Shown: positions 27,095 through 34,337 of the stretch, piece by piece
How the letters are laid out: every line of letters begins with the position of its first letter
Position numbering within the stretch: position 1 is the stretch's first letter
DNA from: Blastocatellia bacterium
GTDB taxonomy: Bacteria > Acidobacteriota > Blastocatellia > UBA7656
Assembly (NCBI GenBank): GCA_035275065.1
Contig: DATENM010000145.1
Location: 1-64,000 of the forward strand
Reading direction: 5' to 3'
DNA length: 64,000 bases
Notes under the pieces: model-generated
The model's input: only the letters and a program-made list of their open reading frames with translations
Databases searched by the model: none
What the model was told of the DNA's origin: nothing
Translations under genes and position numbers: made by a program

Positions 27095-27160
27095 CCACCC
27101 GCCTCTAGTGTTCCCCCAAAGACTTGTAAGTCGCTTATCTAAGGACGCGAAGGAGCCCCT

Positions 27161-28396
27161 ATGCAAACAGAATCACGCGCGCCCTCGTTCAAGCAGCCGC
27201 CCTGGCTGCTCGTTTTGTTTGTGATCGTGCTCATCGCCGTCGTTGCCGTGGCGCAGAACACCAACAGCAACACCAGCGGCAACACCAACAGCAGCGGCAC
27301 CCGCACCAGCACGACCGCCAACACTAACAACACCAACACCCAGGCCGGCGGTACGACGACCTCGACGACAACTTCGACAGTCCCTACGACGACCGGCTGC
27401 CCCGATCTCAAGGACGTCACCGTGACGAACGTATTCAAGGGTAATCGCATCGGGGAGCCGAAGGACCAGGCGGCCCCCCCGCGTGAGCCACCCGAGGTGC
27501 AACTCGGAGACGATCTGACGCTGGAGGTCAATAATTTAGACACCTTGATGCAAAGGGCGCAATGCACGACACCGCACAAGCAGATCGTCCTGTTCTTAAA
27601 TGGGAGGCCCGTAAAGAACCTCACGCCTTTCCCGCCGACCGATCCGAAAGGTCAACGGCTGGTCTTCCCGCTCAAGCGCACGGACGACTCGAGAGATGTC
27701 TGGACGTTCATTCTGGGATCGCCTTCCTTGTCCCCGAGGCCAACCGACGTCAGTGTCGGCCTGGACGGGGAGTATGCGGTGGACTCCAATCAGAAGGTCA
27801 ACCTCAAGGTCGTTCCGGCCGGGTGGTTCATTTTCTGGCTGCTTTTATTCCTTGCGCTGCTCGTGGGGTTCCTGGTGCTCGCTAAACGGAGTGATGTCCT
27901 GCGCGAACCGGGGGACCCGCTGCCGAATAATGTGCGCAAAGCGTTTAGTCTTGCCCGCACGCAGGCGGCCTGGTGGTTTTTTATCATCCTGGCCTGCTAC
28001 CTGCTGATTGGGATTATCACGGGAGATTTCAGCACGTCGATTACCGGGACCGTTCTCGTGCTGCTCGGAATCAGCGCCGGCCAGGTCGTCGGCTCAGCCG
28101 CGCTCGATGCGGGCAGCGCGGCGAATGCGGCGGCCCCGCCCGCGGGCGGTGCGCCACCGGCTCCGCCCGCCGCCGAGCCGACCACCGGGCACTGGTGGTA
28201 TGACATCATCACGGACAAGACTGGCGTGAGCTTCCACCGCTTCCAAAACGCCGTGTGGACGCTGGTGCTGGGCATTATCTTCATCGTACAGGTGTACAAA
28301 GTCCTGGCGATGCCGCAGTTCAGTGAGACGCTCTTAGGGTTGATGGGGATCAGCGCCGGGACCTTCCTCGGCATGAAGATCAACGAGAACAAATAG
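27161..28396 (+). CDS. Membrane protein with Asn/Thr-rich linker
   Basis: The 411-residue product is not recognised. An N-terminal hydrophobic helix (about 10-28) is followed by an Asn/Thr/Ser-rich low-complexity stretch (about 29-82). A soluble domain (about 83-220) follows. Then come three membrane helices (WFIFWLLLFLALLVGFLVLA, AWWFFIILACYLLIGIITG and TVLVLLGISAGQVVGSAAL). A Pro/Ala linker leads to a last helical pair containing LMGISAGTFLGMK. The GISAG motif therefore occurs twice, in corresponding positions, suggesting an internal repeat. The ATG has AAGGAG upstream. The function is unknown. Confidence 0.7.
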   Translation: MQTESRAPSFKQPPWLLVLFVIVLIAVVAVAQNTNSNTSGNTNSSGTRTSTTANTNNTNTQAGGTTTSTTTSTVPTTTGCPDLKDVTVTNVFKGNRIGEPKDQAAPPREPPEVQLGDDLTLEVNNLDTLMQRAQCTTPHKQIVLFLNGRPVKNLTPFPPTDPKGQRLVFPLKRTDDSRDVWTFILGSPSLSPRPTDVSVGLDGEYAVDSNQKVNLKVVPAGWFIFWLLLFLALLVGFLVLAKRSDVLREPGDPLPNNVRKAFSLARTQAAWWFFIILACYLLIGIITGDFSTSITGTVLVLLGISAGQVVGSAALDAGSAANAAAPPAGGAPPAPPAAEPTTGHWWYDIITDKTGVSFHRFQNAVWTLVLGIIFIVQVYKVLAMPQFSETLLGLMGISAGTFLGMKINENK

Positions 28397-28415
28397 TCCC
28401 GCCCACCCGGGGGGA

Positions 28416-29129
28416 CTACTCGTCGCCGCCGTATTCCGGGTAGTCGAATTCGATGACTTCGCCGGGACGCGCCGGCCCCGCCAGTAAGCTCAAGGCATCG
28501 CGCAAGACCTGCTTGTGCAGGCCGGCCATCTCGGGCCGGCCCATCGAATTGCCAATCTTGAAGCCTCTGGGGGACATGGCGCGCGGCGGGCGCATCTGCT
28601 TAGAAACCTCCGGGCTTACGGTAATCAGCACCGTCGGGATGCCGCGCATTTCGATCTCTCGTTGCACCGCAACGACCGTGCGGTGGCAAACGTTCGGTCA
28701 GCCGCCGGTCAGGATCACGGCATCAGCACGCGACTTTCGGTCAATCTCTTCGGCAATCTGCGGCGCGGTCTCGTCATACATGCGCTTGAGCTGCATGGTA
28801 TAGCCCATGTAACCGACGTGCTCGCGGGCTTCACCGCCGACGATGCCTTCGGCAATCAGGGCGCGCAGCGCGTCTATGGGAAAGACCACGTTGATGTCGC
28901 GGTCGGCGTCCGTATGGTCGTAGTGGTGATGCGTCACCATCAGATCGCCGGCCTGGGCGTCGGCGCCGATGACGCGGAGGCTCAGGTCGCCCAGATCGTC
29001 GGCAATGTTGAAGGGCGGTTGATCCTTGCGGTGGACGCCCGCCGCCGTGACGATGGCAATCGCGGCACGTGACAGCTCGCGGTCAAAAGGGGTGAACGGC
29101 ACACACTTGCGGGACAGTTGGGACATCAT
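28416..29129 (-). CDS. Selenoprotein of the glycine/sarcosine/betaine/proline reductase B (GrdB/PrdB) family
   Basis: Reading through one in-frame UGA (28700-28698) as selenocysteine gives a 237-residue protein with Sec at position 144, in ADAVILTGG-Sec-PNVCHRT. The reading frame is the same on both sides and both halves look like one protein (VVFPIDALRALIAEG before, IPTVLITVSPEVSKQMRPPR after). Members of this superfamily carry Sec at this type of site and split C-N or C-O bonds, or act as reductases. The SECIS stem with a GGUC loop lies immediately 3' of the UGA. It may start at 29129 or 29126. The substrate is unknown, and no GrdA/PrdA partner is seen. Confidence 0.85.
28662..28690 (-). 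promoter_or_regulatory. Bacterial SECIS element of the GrdB/PrdB-like selenoprotein
   Basis: In the mRNA, CACCGCA pairs perfectly with TGCGGTG around the loop CGGTCGT. Three further pairs (TTG with CAA) follow past one bulged C. The loop G-G-U lies 21-23 nt after the UGA, close to the position and sequence (GGUC) of the E. coli fdhF SECIS that binds SelB. Confidence 0.85.
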
Positions 29130-29154
29130 CGTATCTCTTCAGTCGTGACGTTGT

Positions 29155-29223
29155 AGGAAGGATGAGCCGGCGCGTTGACGAGCCGACAAAAACGATTCGC
29201 GCAGGGCGTCGCTCATCCTTCCT
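29155..29223. repeat. 13-bp inverted repeat between the two selenoprotein genes
   Basis: AGGAAGGATGAGC (29155-29167) and its exact complement (29211-29223) enclose a 43-nt loop. It lies in the intergenic gap 3' of the peroxiredoxin gene. It could be a processing or termination structure; there is no T-tract. Confidence 0.6.
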
Positions 29224-29245
29224 GGTGATCAGCGTCCGCCGGCTT

Positions 29246-29707
29246 TCAATCGAGCTTTCTCAGCACGTCGTGGATGACTTCGTTGTCGGGCTGGTCGCCG
29301 ATTGCGTGAATGTCTTTGTAGGCGATCTTGCCGTCCTTGTCGATGACAAACAGGGCGCGCTCGGAATAGCCTTCGGGCCGGTAAGCGCCATACTGTTGCG
29401 CCACCGCGCCTTTGGGCTCAAAGTCTGAAAGGAGATCGTAGGAGATGCCGCCGAGGCTCTTGGCCCAGGCTTTGTTGCAGGGAACGGAGTCAATCGATAT
29501 ACCCAGCACGTGGGTATCACGCTCCTCGAAGCGGCTGAGATCAGCCTCATACGAGGGCATCTGTACGGTTCAAACCGGTGTCCAGGCCAGCGGGTAGAAC
29601 GCGATGAAGACGTTCTTCTTGCCGCGAAAGTCGGACAGCTTGACTTTGTTGCCGTTGTGGCTCGGCAGCTCAAAGTCGGGCGCCATGTCGCCTACTTCTA
29701 CAGCCAT
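29246..29707 (-). CDS. Selenocysteine-containing peroxiredoxin (AhpE/BCP-like)
   Basis: Translation through the in-frame UGA at 29572-29570 gives 153 residues with Sec46 in FYPLAWTPV-Sec-TVQMPSYEADL. This is exactly the PxxxTPVC peroxidatic-cysteine site of peroxiredoxins. The remainder (LGISIDSVPCNKAW, YGAYRPEGYSERALFVID, GKIAYKDIH) is an unbroken thioredoxin fold. C77 is a possible resolving cysteine. The ATG at 29707 has GGAGG 7 nt upstream. Treated as a stop, the UGA would destroy the active site. It lies upstream of the other selenoprotein, in the same direction. Confidence 0.9.
29545..29556 (-). promoter_or_regulatory. Candidate SECIS hairpin of the selenoperoxiredoxin
   Basis: CCTC pairs with GAGG around a GUAU loop, 14-25 nt after the UGA. 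The distance and loop G fit bacterial SECIS rules. The stem is short, extended only by wobble and mismatched pairs, so folding needs computation. A second stem (GGCTG/CAGCC) begins just downstream. Confidence 0.5.
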
Positions 29708-29797
29708 TGGCTTTCCTCCAGTCAAAGATTTAACTACACATAATTATGATGTATGCCAAGCGCCGGTCGAAGTCAAGGCGAAGCGAGCATTTCGGCC

Positions 29798-29830
29798 TTG
29801 ACAGGGATTAGATTTAGAATTATTCTAAAT
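29798..29830 (+). promoter_or_regulatory. PerR-like operator over the -10 of the fur/perR-family gene
   Basis: A promoter TTGACA (29798-29803), 17-bp spacer, TATTCT (29821-29826) overlaps the perfect 9-1-9 palindrome ATTTAGAATTATTCTAAAT (29812-29830). Its 15-bp core matches the known PerR box TTATAATNATTATAA at 13 of 15 positions counting N. The predicted start lies near 29833, so the leader is only about 4-25 nt. Confidence 0.75.
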
Positions 29831-29836
29831 ATCGTT

Positions 29837-30253
29837 ATGGCAGTTCACGGAAAACCGATGGGCACAGCCCGCAATGCTAACCTGACTCCGCAGCGCGAGG
29901 TTGTGCTCCAAGTCGTCACCGACGCCGAGCATCACCCGACTGCCGCCGAAGTCTTCGACGAGGCCAAAAAGCGCCTGCCGACCATCAGCTACGCGACGGT
30001 GTACAACTCGCTGCGCTATCTGAAGGACGCCGGCCTGATCCTCGAAATCACTTTCGGCAACGCCGCCAGCCGCTACGACAGCGAGACCAGCCGCCACGAC
30101 CACGCCGTCTGCACAGGCTGCGGCAAGCTCGTAGACTTCGACCTGGCGGAGACCGTCGAGCTGATGCGCGCGGCGGCGCGGCGCACGCGCTTCAAGCCCG
30201 CGAGCATTCATCTGACGCTGCTCGGCCTCTGTCCCGACTGCCGTGCGGATTAA
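29837..30253 (+). CDS. Fur-family regulator, PerR-like
   Basis: The 138-residue metal-dependent repressor has the winged helix (LTPQREVVLQVVTDAEHHPTAAEVFDEAKKRLPTISYATVYNSL), the dimerisation domain with SRHDHAVCTGCG (first CxxC) and LLGLCPDC (second CxxC for structural zinc). The operator, the downstream peroxiredoxin and the divergent selenoperoxiredoxin favour a peroxide-sensing PerR over iron-sensing Fur. An alternative start at 29858 has an equally weak ribosome-binding site. Autorepression is inferred from the operator position. Confidence 0.88.
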   Translation: MAVHGKPMGTARNANLTPQREVVLQVVTDAEHHPTAAEVFDEAKKRLPTISYATVYNSLRYLKDAGLILEITFGNAASRYDSETSRHDHAVCTGCGKLVDFDLAETVELMRAAARRTRFKPASIHLTLLGLCPDCRAD

Positions 30254-30328
30254 TACGGACGTTCACGCAATGATTGATGCGGCCAGGTTTTTTGCCGCGA
30301 CATGGTAATTCAAATTGAGGGAGGAAAG

Positions 30329-30895
30329 ATGTCAGCAACTGCAAAGTCAATTGAGAAAGCTCAGATCGGCCAACCGGCGCCTGATTTTGAAATGGCGTCA
30401 ACCCGCAACATCGAGAAGCTGGACGCCAGCGTCAAGCTCTCCGACTATCAAGGCAAGTGGGTGGTGCTGCTGTTTTATCCGCTCGACTTCACTTTCGTCT
30501 GCCCGACGGAGCTGACGACCTTCAGCGACCGTTACGATGATTTCGAAGCGATCAACGCCGAAATCGTCGGCGTTTCCACGGATTCGGTCTACTCGCATCG
30601 CGCCTGGCTGCGGACGCCGCGCGACAGCGGCGGCGTCGAAGGGCTGCGTTACCCGCTGGCCTCGGACATTACCGGCACGGTGGCGCGCGATTACGGCGTG
30701 CTGATCGAAGACAAAGGCATCGCCCTGCGCGGCCTCTTCGTCATCGATCCTGAAGGCGTCCTGCGTTACAAGGTCGTTCACGACCTGAACATCGGGCGCT
30801 CGGCGGAAGAGACCTTGCGCGTCATTCAGGCGTTGCAGACCGGCGGCCTCTGCCAGGCGGAGTGGCGTCCGGGTCAGAAGACGCTCGGCGCTTAA
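30329..30895 (+). CDS. 2-Cys peroxiredoxin (AhpC/Prx1 type)
   Basis: It reduces hydrogen and alkyl peroxides. The 188-residue product has peroxidatic C58 in DFTFVCPTEL and resolving C175 in GGLCQAEWRPG, the typical 2-Cys pair. It carries a normal cysteine, unlike the nearby selenoperoxiredoxin. The ATG at 30329 has GGAGGAA; an upstream ATG at 30302 in frame is less likely. It lies 75 bp after the PerR-like gene, probably in one operon and thus under peroxide control. Confidence 0.93.
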   Translation: MSATAKSIEKAQIGQPAPDFEMASTRNIEKLDASVKLSDYQGKWVVLLFYPLDFTFVCPTELTTFSDRYDDFEAINAEIVGVSTDSVYSHRAWLRTPRDSGGVEGLRYPLASDITGTVARDYGVLIEDKGIALRGLFVIDPEGVLRYKVVHDLNIGRSAEETLRVIQALQTGGLCQAEWRPGQKTLGA

Positions 30896-30913
30896 CGATC
30901 AACTCCAATCCGA

Positions 30914-30950
30914 TTGATGGGCGATGAGCGCGCAAGCCTTCATCGCCCAT
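30914..30950. terminator. Hairpin after the 2-Cys peroxiredoxin gene
   Basis: ATGGGCGATGA pairs with TCATCGCCCAT around a loop of about 10 nt. It has no clear T-tract, so it may be a Rho-assisted terminator or stabilising stem between the peroxiredoxin and thioredoxin-fold genes. Confidence 0.5.
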
Positions 30951-30990
30951 TCGTCTATCAACCCGGTTAGATCAAGTCGAGGTAGTCAAG

Positions 30991-31470
30991 ATGCCAATGA
31001 GAATTAACACGCCGATGCCGGCGCTCGACGGCGCGACCGCGTGGATTAACGGCAACGCCGCGGAAGCGCCTGGCGAGCCGGCCCGCCTGACCCTGGTGCA
31101 TTTCTGGTCGCAGAGCTGCGGCATCTGCAAAGAGAACCTGCCCCGCGTCGCCGAGTGGCGCGAGGCGCACCGCGGCGACGGATTGCGGGTCATCGCCGTT
31201 CACATGCCGCGCTACCCGGCAGACGTTGAGTTGAGCGGCGTGCGCGAGGCGATTGCCAGCTATGGCATCGAAGAAGCCTGTGCGATTGATAACGAGCACC
31301 GGCTGCGCGACGCCTTTCAAAATGACCAGGGCTACGTGCCGGCTTATTACCTGTTTGACGCCGAAGGCAAGCTGCGTGGGTTTGCGGCGGGCGAGCGCGG
31401 CATTGATTTGATCGCGCCGACGCTGAAACGGCTGCTCGCAGCAACCGCCCAGGAAGCGCAGGTAAAGTAG
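30991..31470 (+). CDS. Cytoplasmic thioredoxin-fold (TlpA/ResA-like) protein
   Basis: The 159-residue product has FWSQSCGICKENLPRVAEW with C43-G-I-C46, a redox-active CxxC. It also has VIAVHMPRYPADVE and VPAYYLFDAEGKLRGFAAGERGIDLIAPTLKRLL of the TlpA-like fold. There is no signal peptide. Its position after peroxiredoxin suggests a role in recycling thiols or selenols, but this is inference. Confidence 0.85.
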   Translation: MPMRINTPMPALDGATAWINGNAAEAPGEPARLTLVHFWSQSCGICKENLPRVAEWREAHRGDGLRVIAVHMPRYPADVELSGVREAIASYGIEEACAIDNEHRLRDAFQNDQGYVPAYYLFDAEGKLRGFAAGERGIDLIAPTLKRLLAATAQEAQVK

Positions 31471-31528
31471 AAGCCTTGCGGCAGATCACCCGGCGCATAC
31501 TTTAAGCCGTTTCGATTGGGTTTACCAT

Positions 31529-31584
31529 GTAGCGCAATCTGTTAGCTTGCGCTGTGGCTCGGGCAATCTAATAGATTGCGCTAC
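31529..31584. repeat. Inverted repeat in convergent gap
   Basis: TGTAGCGCAATCT (31529-31541) and AGATTGCGCTACA (31572-31584) form a perfect 13-bp pair. AGCGCAA/TTGCGCT also pair inside, so alternative folds are possible. It lies between convergent genes and may be a bidirectional terminator or a REP-like element. Confidence 0.65.
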
Positions 31585-31602
31585 ACCCGAATGAATTCGG
31601 CT

Positions 31603-33156
31603 CTAAGCCGGGTTTACCTTTTCAAGGATGGCGGCGCGCAGCACTTCAATGGGCGGTTTACGGCCCGTCCATAATTCAAACTGCCGCGCCGCCTGCGCCG
31701 CCAGCATCTCGACGCCGTTGATCGTTACACAACCGTGCAGGCGGGCGTCAGCGAGAAAGCGGGTCTCCGGCGGATTGTAGATCAGGTCATAGGCGATCTT
31801 GCGGTCGGCCCAAACATCGCGGCGAACGAGGCTCGTGCCTTCGTCGTGATTCAGCATGCCGACGGGCGTCGTGTTGATGATGATCTCGGCGTCGCTTGTG
31901 GCCAACGATTCGACGGGGTGAGCCGCGAGGTCGAATTCGTTAGCGAGCGCGGCGGCTTTTGCCGGATTGCGGGCAAAGAGCGTCACCCGCGCGCCGCGCT
32001 CGCGCAGCCCGAAGACGAGGGCGCGCGCCGAGCCTCCGGTGCCGATCACCGCGCAACGCGCCTGCCGCAAATCAGTGACCGCCTCAAGCGGTGCCATCGC
32101 GCCATCGGCGTCGGTGTTATAACCAATCAACCGCTCGCCTTTGATGACGACGGTGTTCACTGCGCCGATGCGCCGCGCCGTTTCATCCAGCTCATCAAGG
32201 AAGGGAATCACCGCCGCTTTATGCGGGATGGTGACGCTGAAGCCGCGCAACGGCCAATCAATCTCGCGGGTCGCGGGACGAACAAGGCGCTTGAAGAATT
32301 CGCCAACCTCATTCACTTCAAAAGGCAGGTAAACGAAATCCAATCCCATCTCTTGAAAGGCGCGGTTGTGCATTTGCGGCGAAGCCGAGTGCGAGACCGG
32401 ACGGCCAACGATGCCGACAACCTGTGTGTCGGGTGTCAAGCGGTGAATGCGATAGAGGTCACGCAACTCCTCGCAGGTCACCTGGCCGGGTGCGCTTTCG
32501 TGGCCGCGTGCCAGTGAGCCATAGGTGAGAAAGCTGCCGCGCACGGGACCGAGAATTCTGGTGAGCAAACCGGCTTCCTGCATGGCGATGGCGATCAGCG
32601 GGCGATGTTCAGTGGCGGCGCGGTCGAGCAAGCCAAGCACCCTCAGCGCATCGGTGATGTCGTTCGCGCGCACGGCGATCTTGTGAATTGCCGCGGGTCG
32701 TCGCGTCAGTCGTTCGTAGATGGCCGACAGGTCGGCGGGCGTTTTCGAGAAGTTGTGATAAGAAACGATCAGCCGCGAGGCATCCAATCGCGCTGCCGTG
32801 CCCTCGTCGTAATGCGCCGCTTCGATGTCGCAATAGTCCGCGCCGCGCCGCAACGCTTCTGTGAGCAATCGCAGGCGCACGGCTTCAGCGACCTCCTGCT
32901 GTCCGCCTTCATCAACCGCGCGACAGGTGACGATGACCGGCAGCGGTTTGTCATCCAGCAAGGCGCTTAATCTGTCCGGATTGTTGAAATCGAAGTCGCG
33001 CAGGTAATCGAGCCGCAGCTCGATTATGTCGGCGACCGCGGCGGCACTCTGCATGGCGGCGCGCGCCGCGGCCACGCCGGACTCGGTAATAACCGCACAG
33101 ATTCTGGCTGATTTGTCAGGCATCACTTGCAGGCGAGCGGTTCGAGCCGGCTTCAC
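31603..33156 (-). CDS. Bifunctional 3-dehydroquinate dehydratase / shikimate dehydrogenase
   Basis: It fuses two shikimate pathway steps. Residues about 12-235 are a type I dehydroquinase with the catalytic H in LIVSYHNFSKTP and the Schiff-base lysine in IHKIAVRAND. Residues about 242-517 are shikimate dehydrogenase with VSHSASPQMHNRAF, the substrate lysine in TIPHKAAVIPF, and the NADP glycine motif GTGGSARALVFGL. The GTG start at 33156 overlaps the cysK stop (GTGA); a start at M12 (33123) is also possible. Such aroD-aroE fusions are known from plants and scattered bacteria. Confidence 0.95.
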   Translation of the reverse strand: MKPARTARLQVMPDKSARICAVITESGVAAARAAMQSAAAVADIIELRLDYLRDFDFNNPDRLSALLDDKPLPVIVTCRAVDEGGQQEVAEAVRLRLLTEALRRGADYCDIEAAHYDEGTAARLDASRLIVSYHNFSKTPADLSAIYERLTRRPAAIHKIAVRANDITDALRVLGLLDRAATEHRPLIAIAMQEAGLLTRILGPVRGSFLTYGSLARGHESAPGQVTCEELRDLYRIHRLTPDTQVVGIVGRPVSHSASPQMHNRAFQEMGLDFVYLPFEVNEVGEFFKRLVRPATREIDWPLRGFSVTIPHKAAVIPFLDELDETARRIGAVNTVVIKGERLIGYNTDADGAMAPLEAVTDLRQARCAVIGTGGSARALVFGLRERGARVTLFARNPAKAAALANEFDLAAHPVESLATSDAEIIINTTPVGMLNHDEGTSLVRRDVWADRKIAYDLIYNPPETRFLADARLHGCVTINGVEMLAAQAARQFELWTGRKPPIEVLRAAILEKVNPA

Positions 33157-34097
33157 TCTTCGTCAAACGCGAAGACATCGGTTGACAGATAGCGCTCGCC
33201 GAAATCGGGCAGGATCGTGACGACGCGCTTGCCTTCTCCCATCTCGGCGGCAATCTTCAGCGCCGCCCAGCAGATGGCGCCCGAGGAAACGCCACAGAGG
33301 ATGCCTTCCTCGCGCGCTAGCCGCCGCGTCGTTTCTTTGGCGTCGGCGTACTCGACGGGCACGATACGATCAATGACTTCCATGTTAAGCACCGCCGGAA
33401 TAAAGCCCGCGCCGATGCCTTGAATCTTGTGCGGCGCGGGTTTGCCTCCTGAGAGCAGCGGCGAATCTTTCGGCTCGACGGCGATCAACGTTACATCGCG
33501 CAGGCGGTCTTTGATCACCTCGCCGACGCCGGTGATCGTGCCGCCGGTGCCGAAGCCGATGACCAGCGCGTCGAGCCGCGCGTCGGTGTCCTCGATAATC
33601 TCCAGCGCCGTCGTCTCGCGATGGATGCCGGGGTTGGCGGGGTTACTGAACTGCATTGGGATAAAGCTATCGGGCGTTTCTTTCATTAACTGCTCGGCGG
33701 CGGCGATAGAACCCTGCATCTCCTGCGCGCCCGGCGTCAGCACGACTTCGGCGCCGAGCGCCCGCAGGACGCGAACCCGCTCGACGCTCATCGAATCGGG
33801 CATCGTCAGAATCAAGCGATAACCTCGGGCGGCGGCGGCCATCGCCAGGCCGATGCCGGTATTGCCCGAAGTCGGCTCGATGATCGTTGTCTTGCCGGGC
33901 GTGATGCGGCCCGCGCGCTCGGCGGCCAGAATCATCGAAGCGCCGATGCGGTCTTTGACCGAGCACATGGGGTTGAATGATTCGAGCTTGGCCAGAACTT
34001 CGGCAGCGCCCGCCGCGGGCAAACGATTCAGGCGTACCAGCGGCGTGTGGCCGATGGTGTCGAGTATGCTGTTGCTGATCTTCGGGCGACGTGCCAT
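33153..34097 (-). CDS. cysK: Cysteine synthase (O-acetylserine sulfhydrylase)
   Basis: It makes cysteine from O-acetylserine and sulfide. The 314-residue PLP enzyme shows K48 in NPMCSVKDRIG, the phosphate loop GFGTGGTITGVGE, PTSGNTGIGLAMAAAARGY and GIGAGFIPAVLN. It overlaps the downstream aroDE fusion by 4 nt, indicating a two-gene operon of amino acid biosynthesis. Confidence 0.95.
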   Translation of the reverse strand: MARRPKISNSILDTIGHTPLVRLNRLPAAGAAEVLAKLESFNPMCSVKDRIGASMILAAERAGRITPGKTTIIEPTSGNTGIGLAMAAAARGYRLILTMPDSMSVERVRVLRALGAEVVLTPGAQEMQGSIAAAEQLMKETPDSFIPMQFSNPANPGIHRETTALEIIEDTDARLDALVIGFGTGGTITGVGEVIKDRLRDVTLIAVEPKDSPLLSGGKPAPHKIQGIGAGFIPAVLNMEVIDRIVPVEYADAKETTRRLAREEGILCGVSSGAICWAALKIAAEMGEGKRVVTILPDFGERYLSTDVFAFDEE

Positions 34098-34116
34098 GTA
34101 AATAGCCTAGCACAAA

Positions 34117-34300
34117 GAAATGATGAACGATAAATGATGAATAAAGACAAGGAATCAACCGCCAAGACGCCAAGAGCGCCAAGCCGATGCCAAAGACGAG
34201 CGGCTTTCTCTTGGTGTCCTTGGCGTCTTGGCGGTTGATCTCCCGAGTCCGATCATCATTCAACGTTTATCACTCATCATTTCTCATTGCCGTCTGCTAT
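34117..34300. repeat. Nested palindromic element 19 (cysK-proC)
   Basis: The outer arms are ATGATGA-type heptamers (34119-34144 and about 34252-34285). Inside them sits a second inverted repeat of CGCCAAGA units (34157-34183 and 34210-34236). The inner repeat is closely related to the one at 42204-42273. The element fills the gap between the divergent cysK and proC genes. Confidence 0.85.
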
Positions 34301-34337
34301 GATCAAACTCATAGCAAGCACCGACGGAGTACATGGA

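Noticed and set aside
27082..27097. A further CRP-like operator (TTTGTAATATTGTCCA) upstream of the 411-residue membrane protein
   Set aside because: It lacks the TGT half-site and has no -10 at 37-39 nt; part of it is the -10 region of a standard promoter.
28698..28700. The in-frame stop in the GrdB/PrdB-like gene as a nonsense mutation or frameshift
   Set aside because: The frame is continuous on both sides, the UGA is at the redox site, and a SECIS-like stem with GGUC follows.
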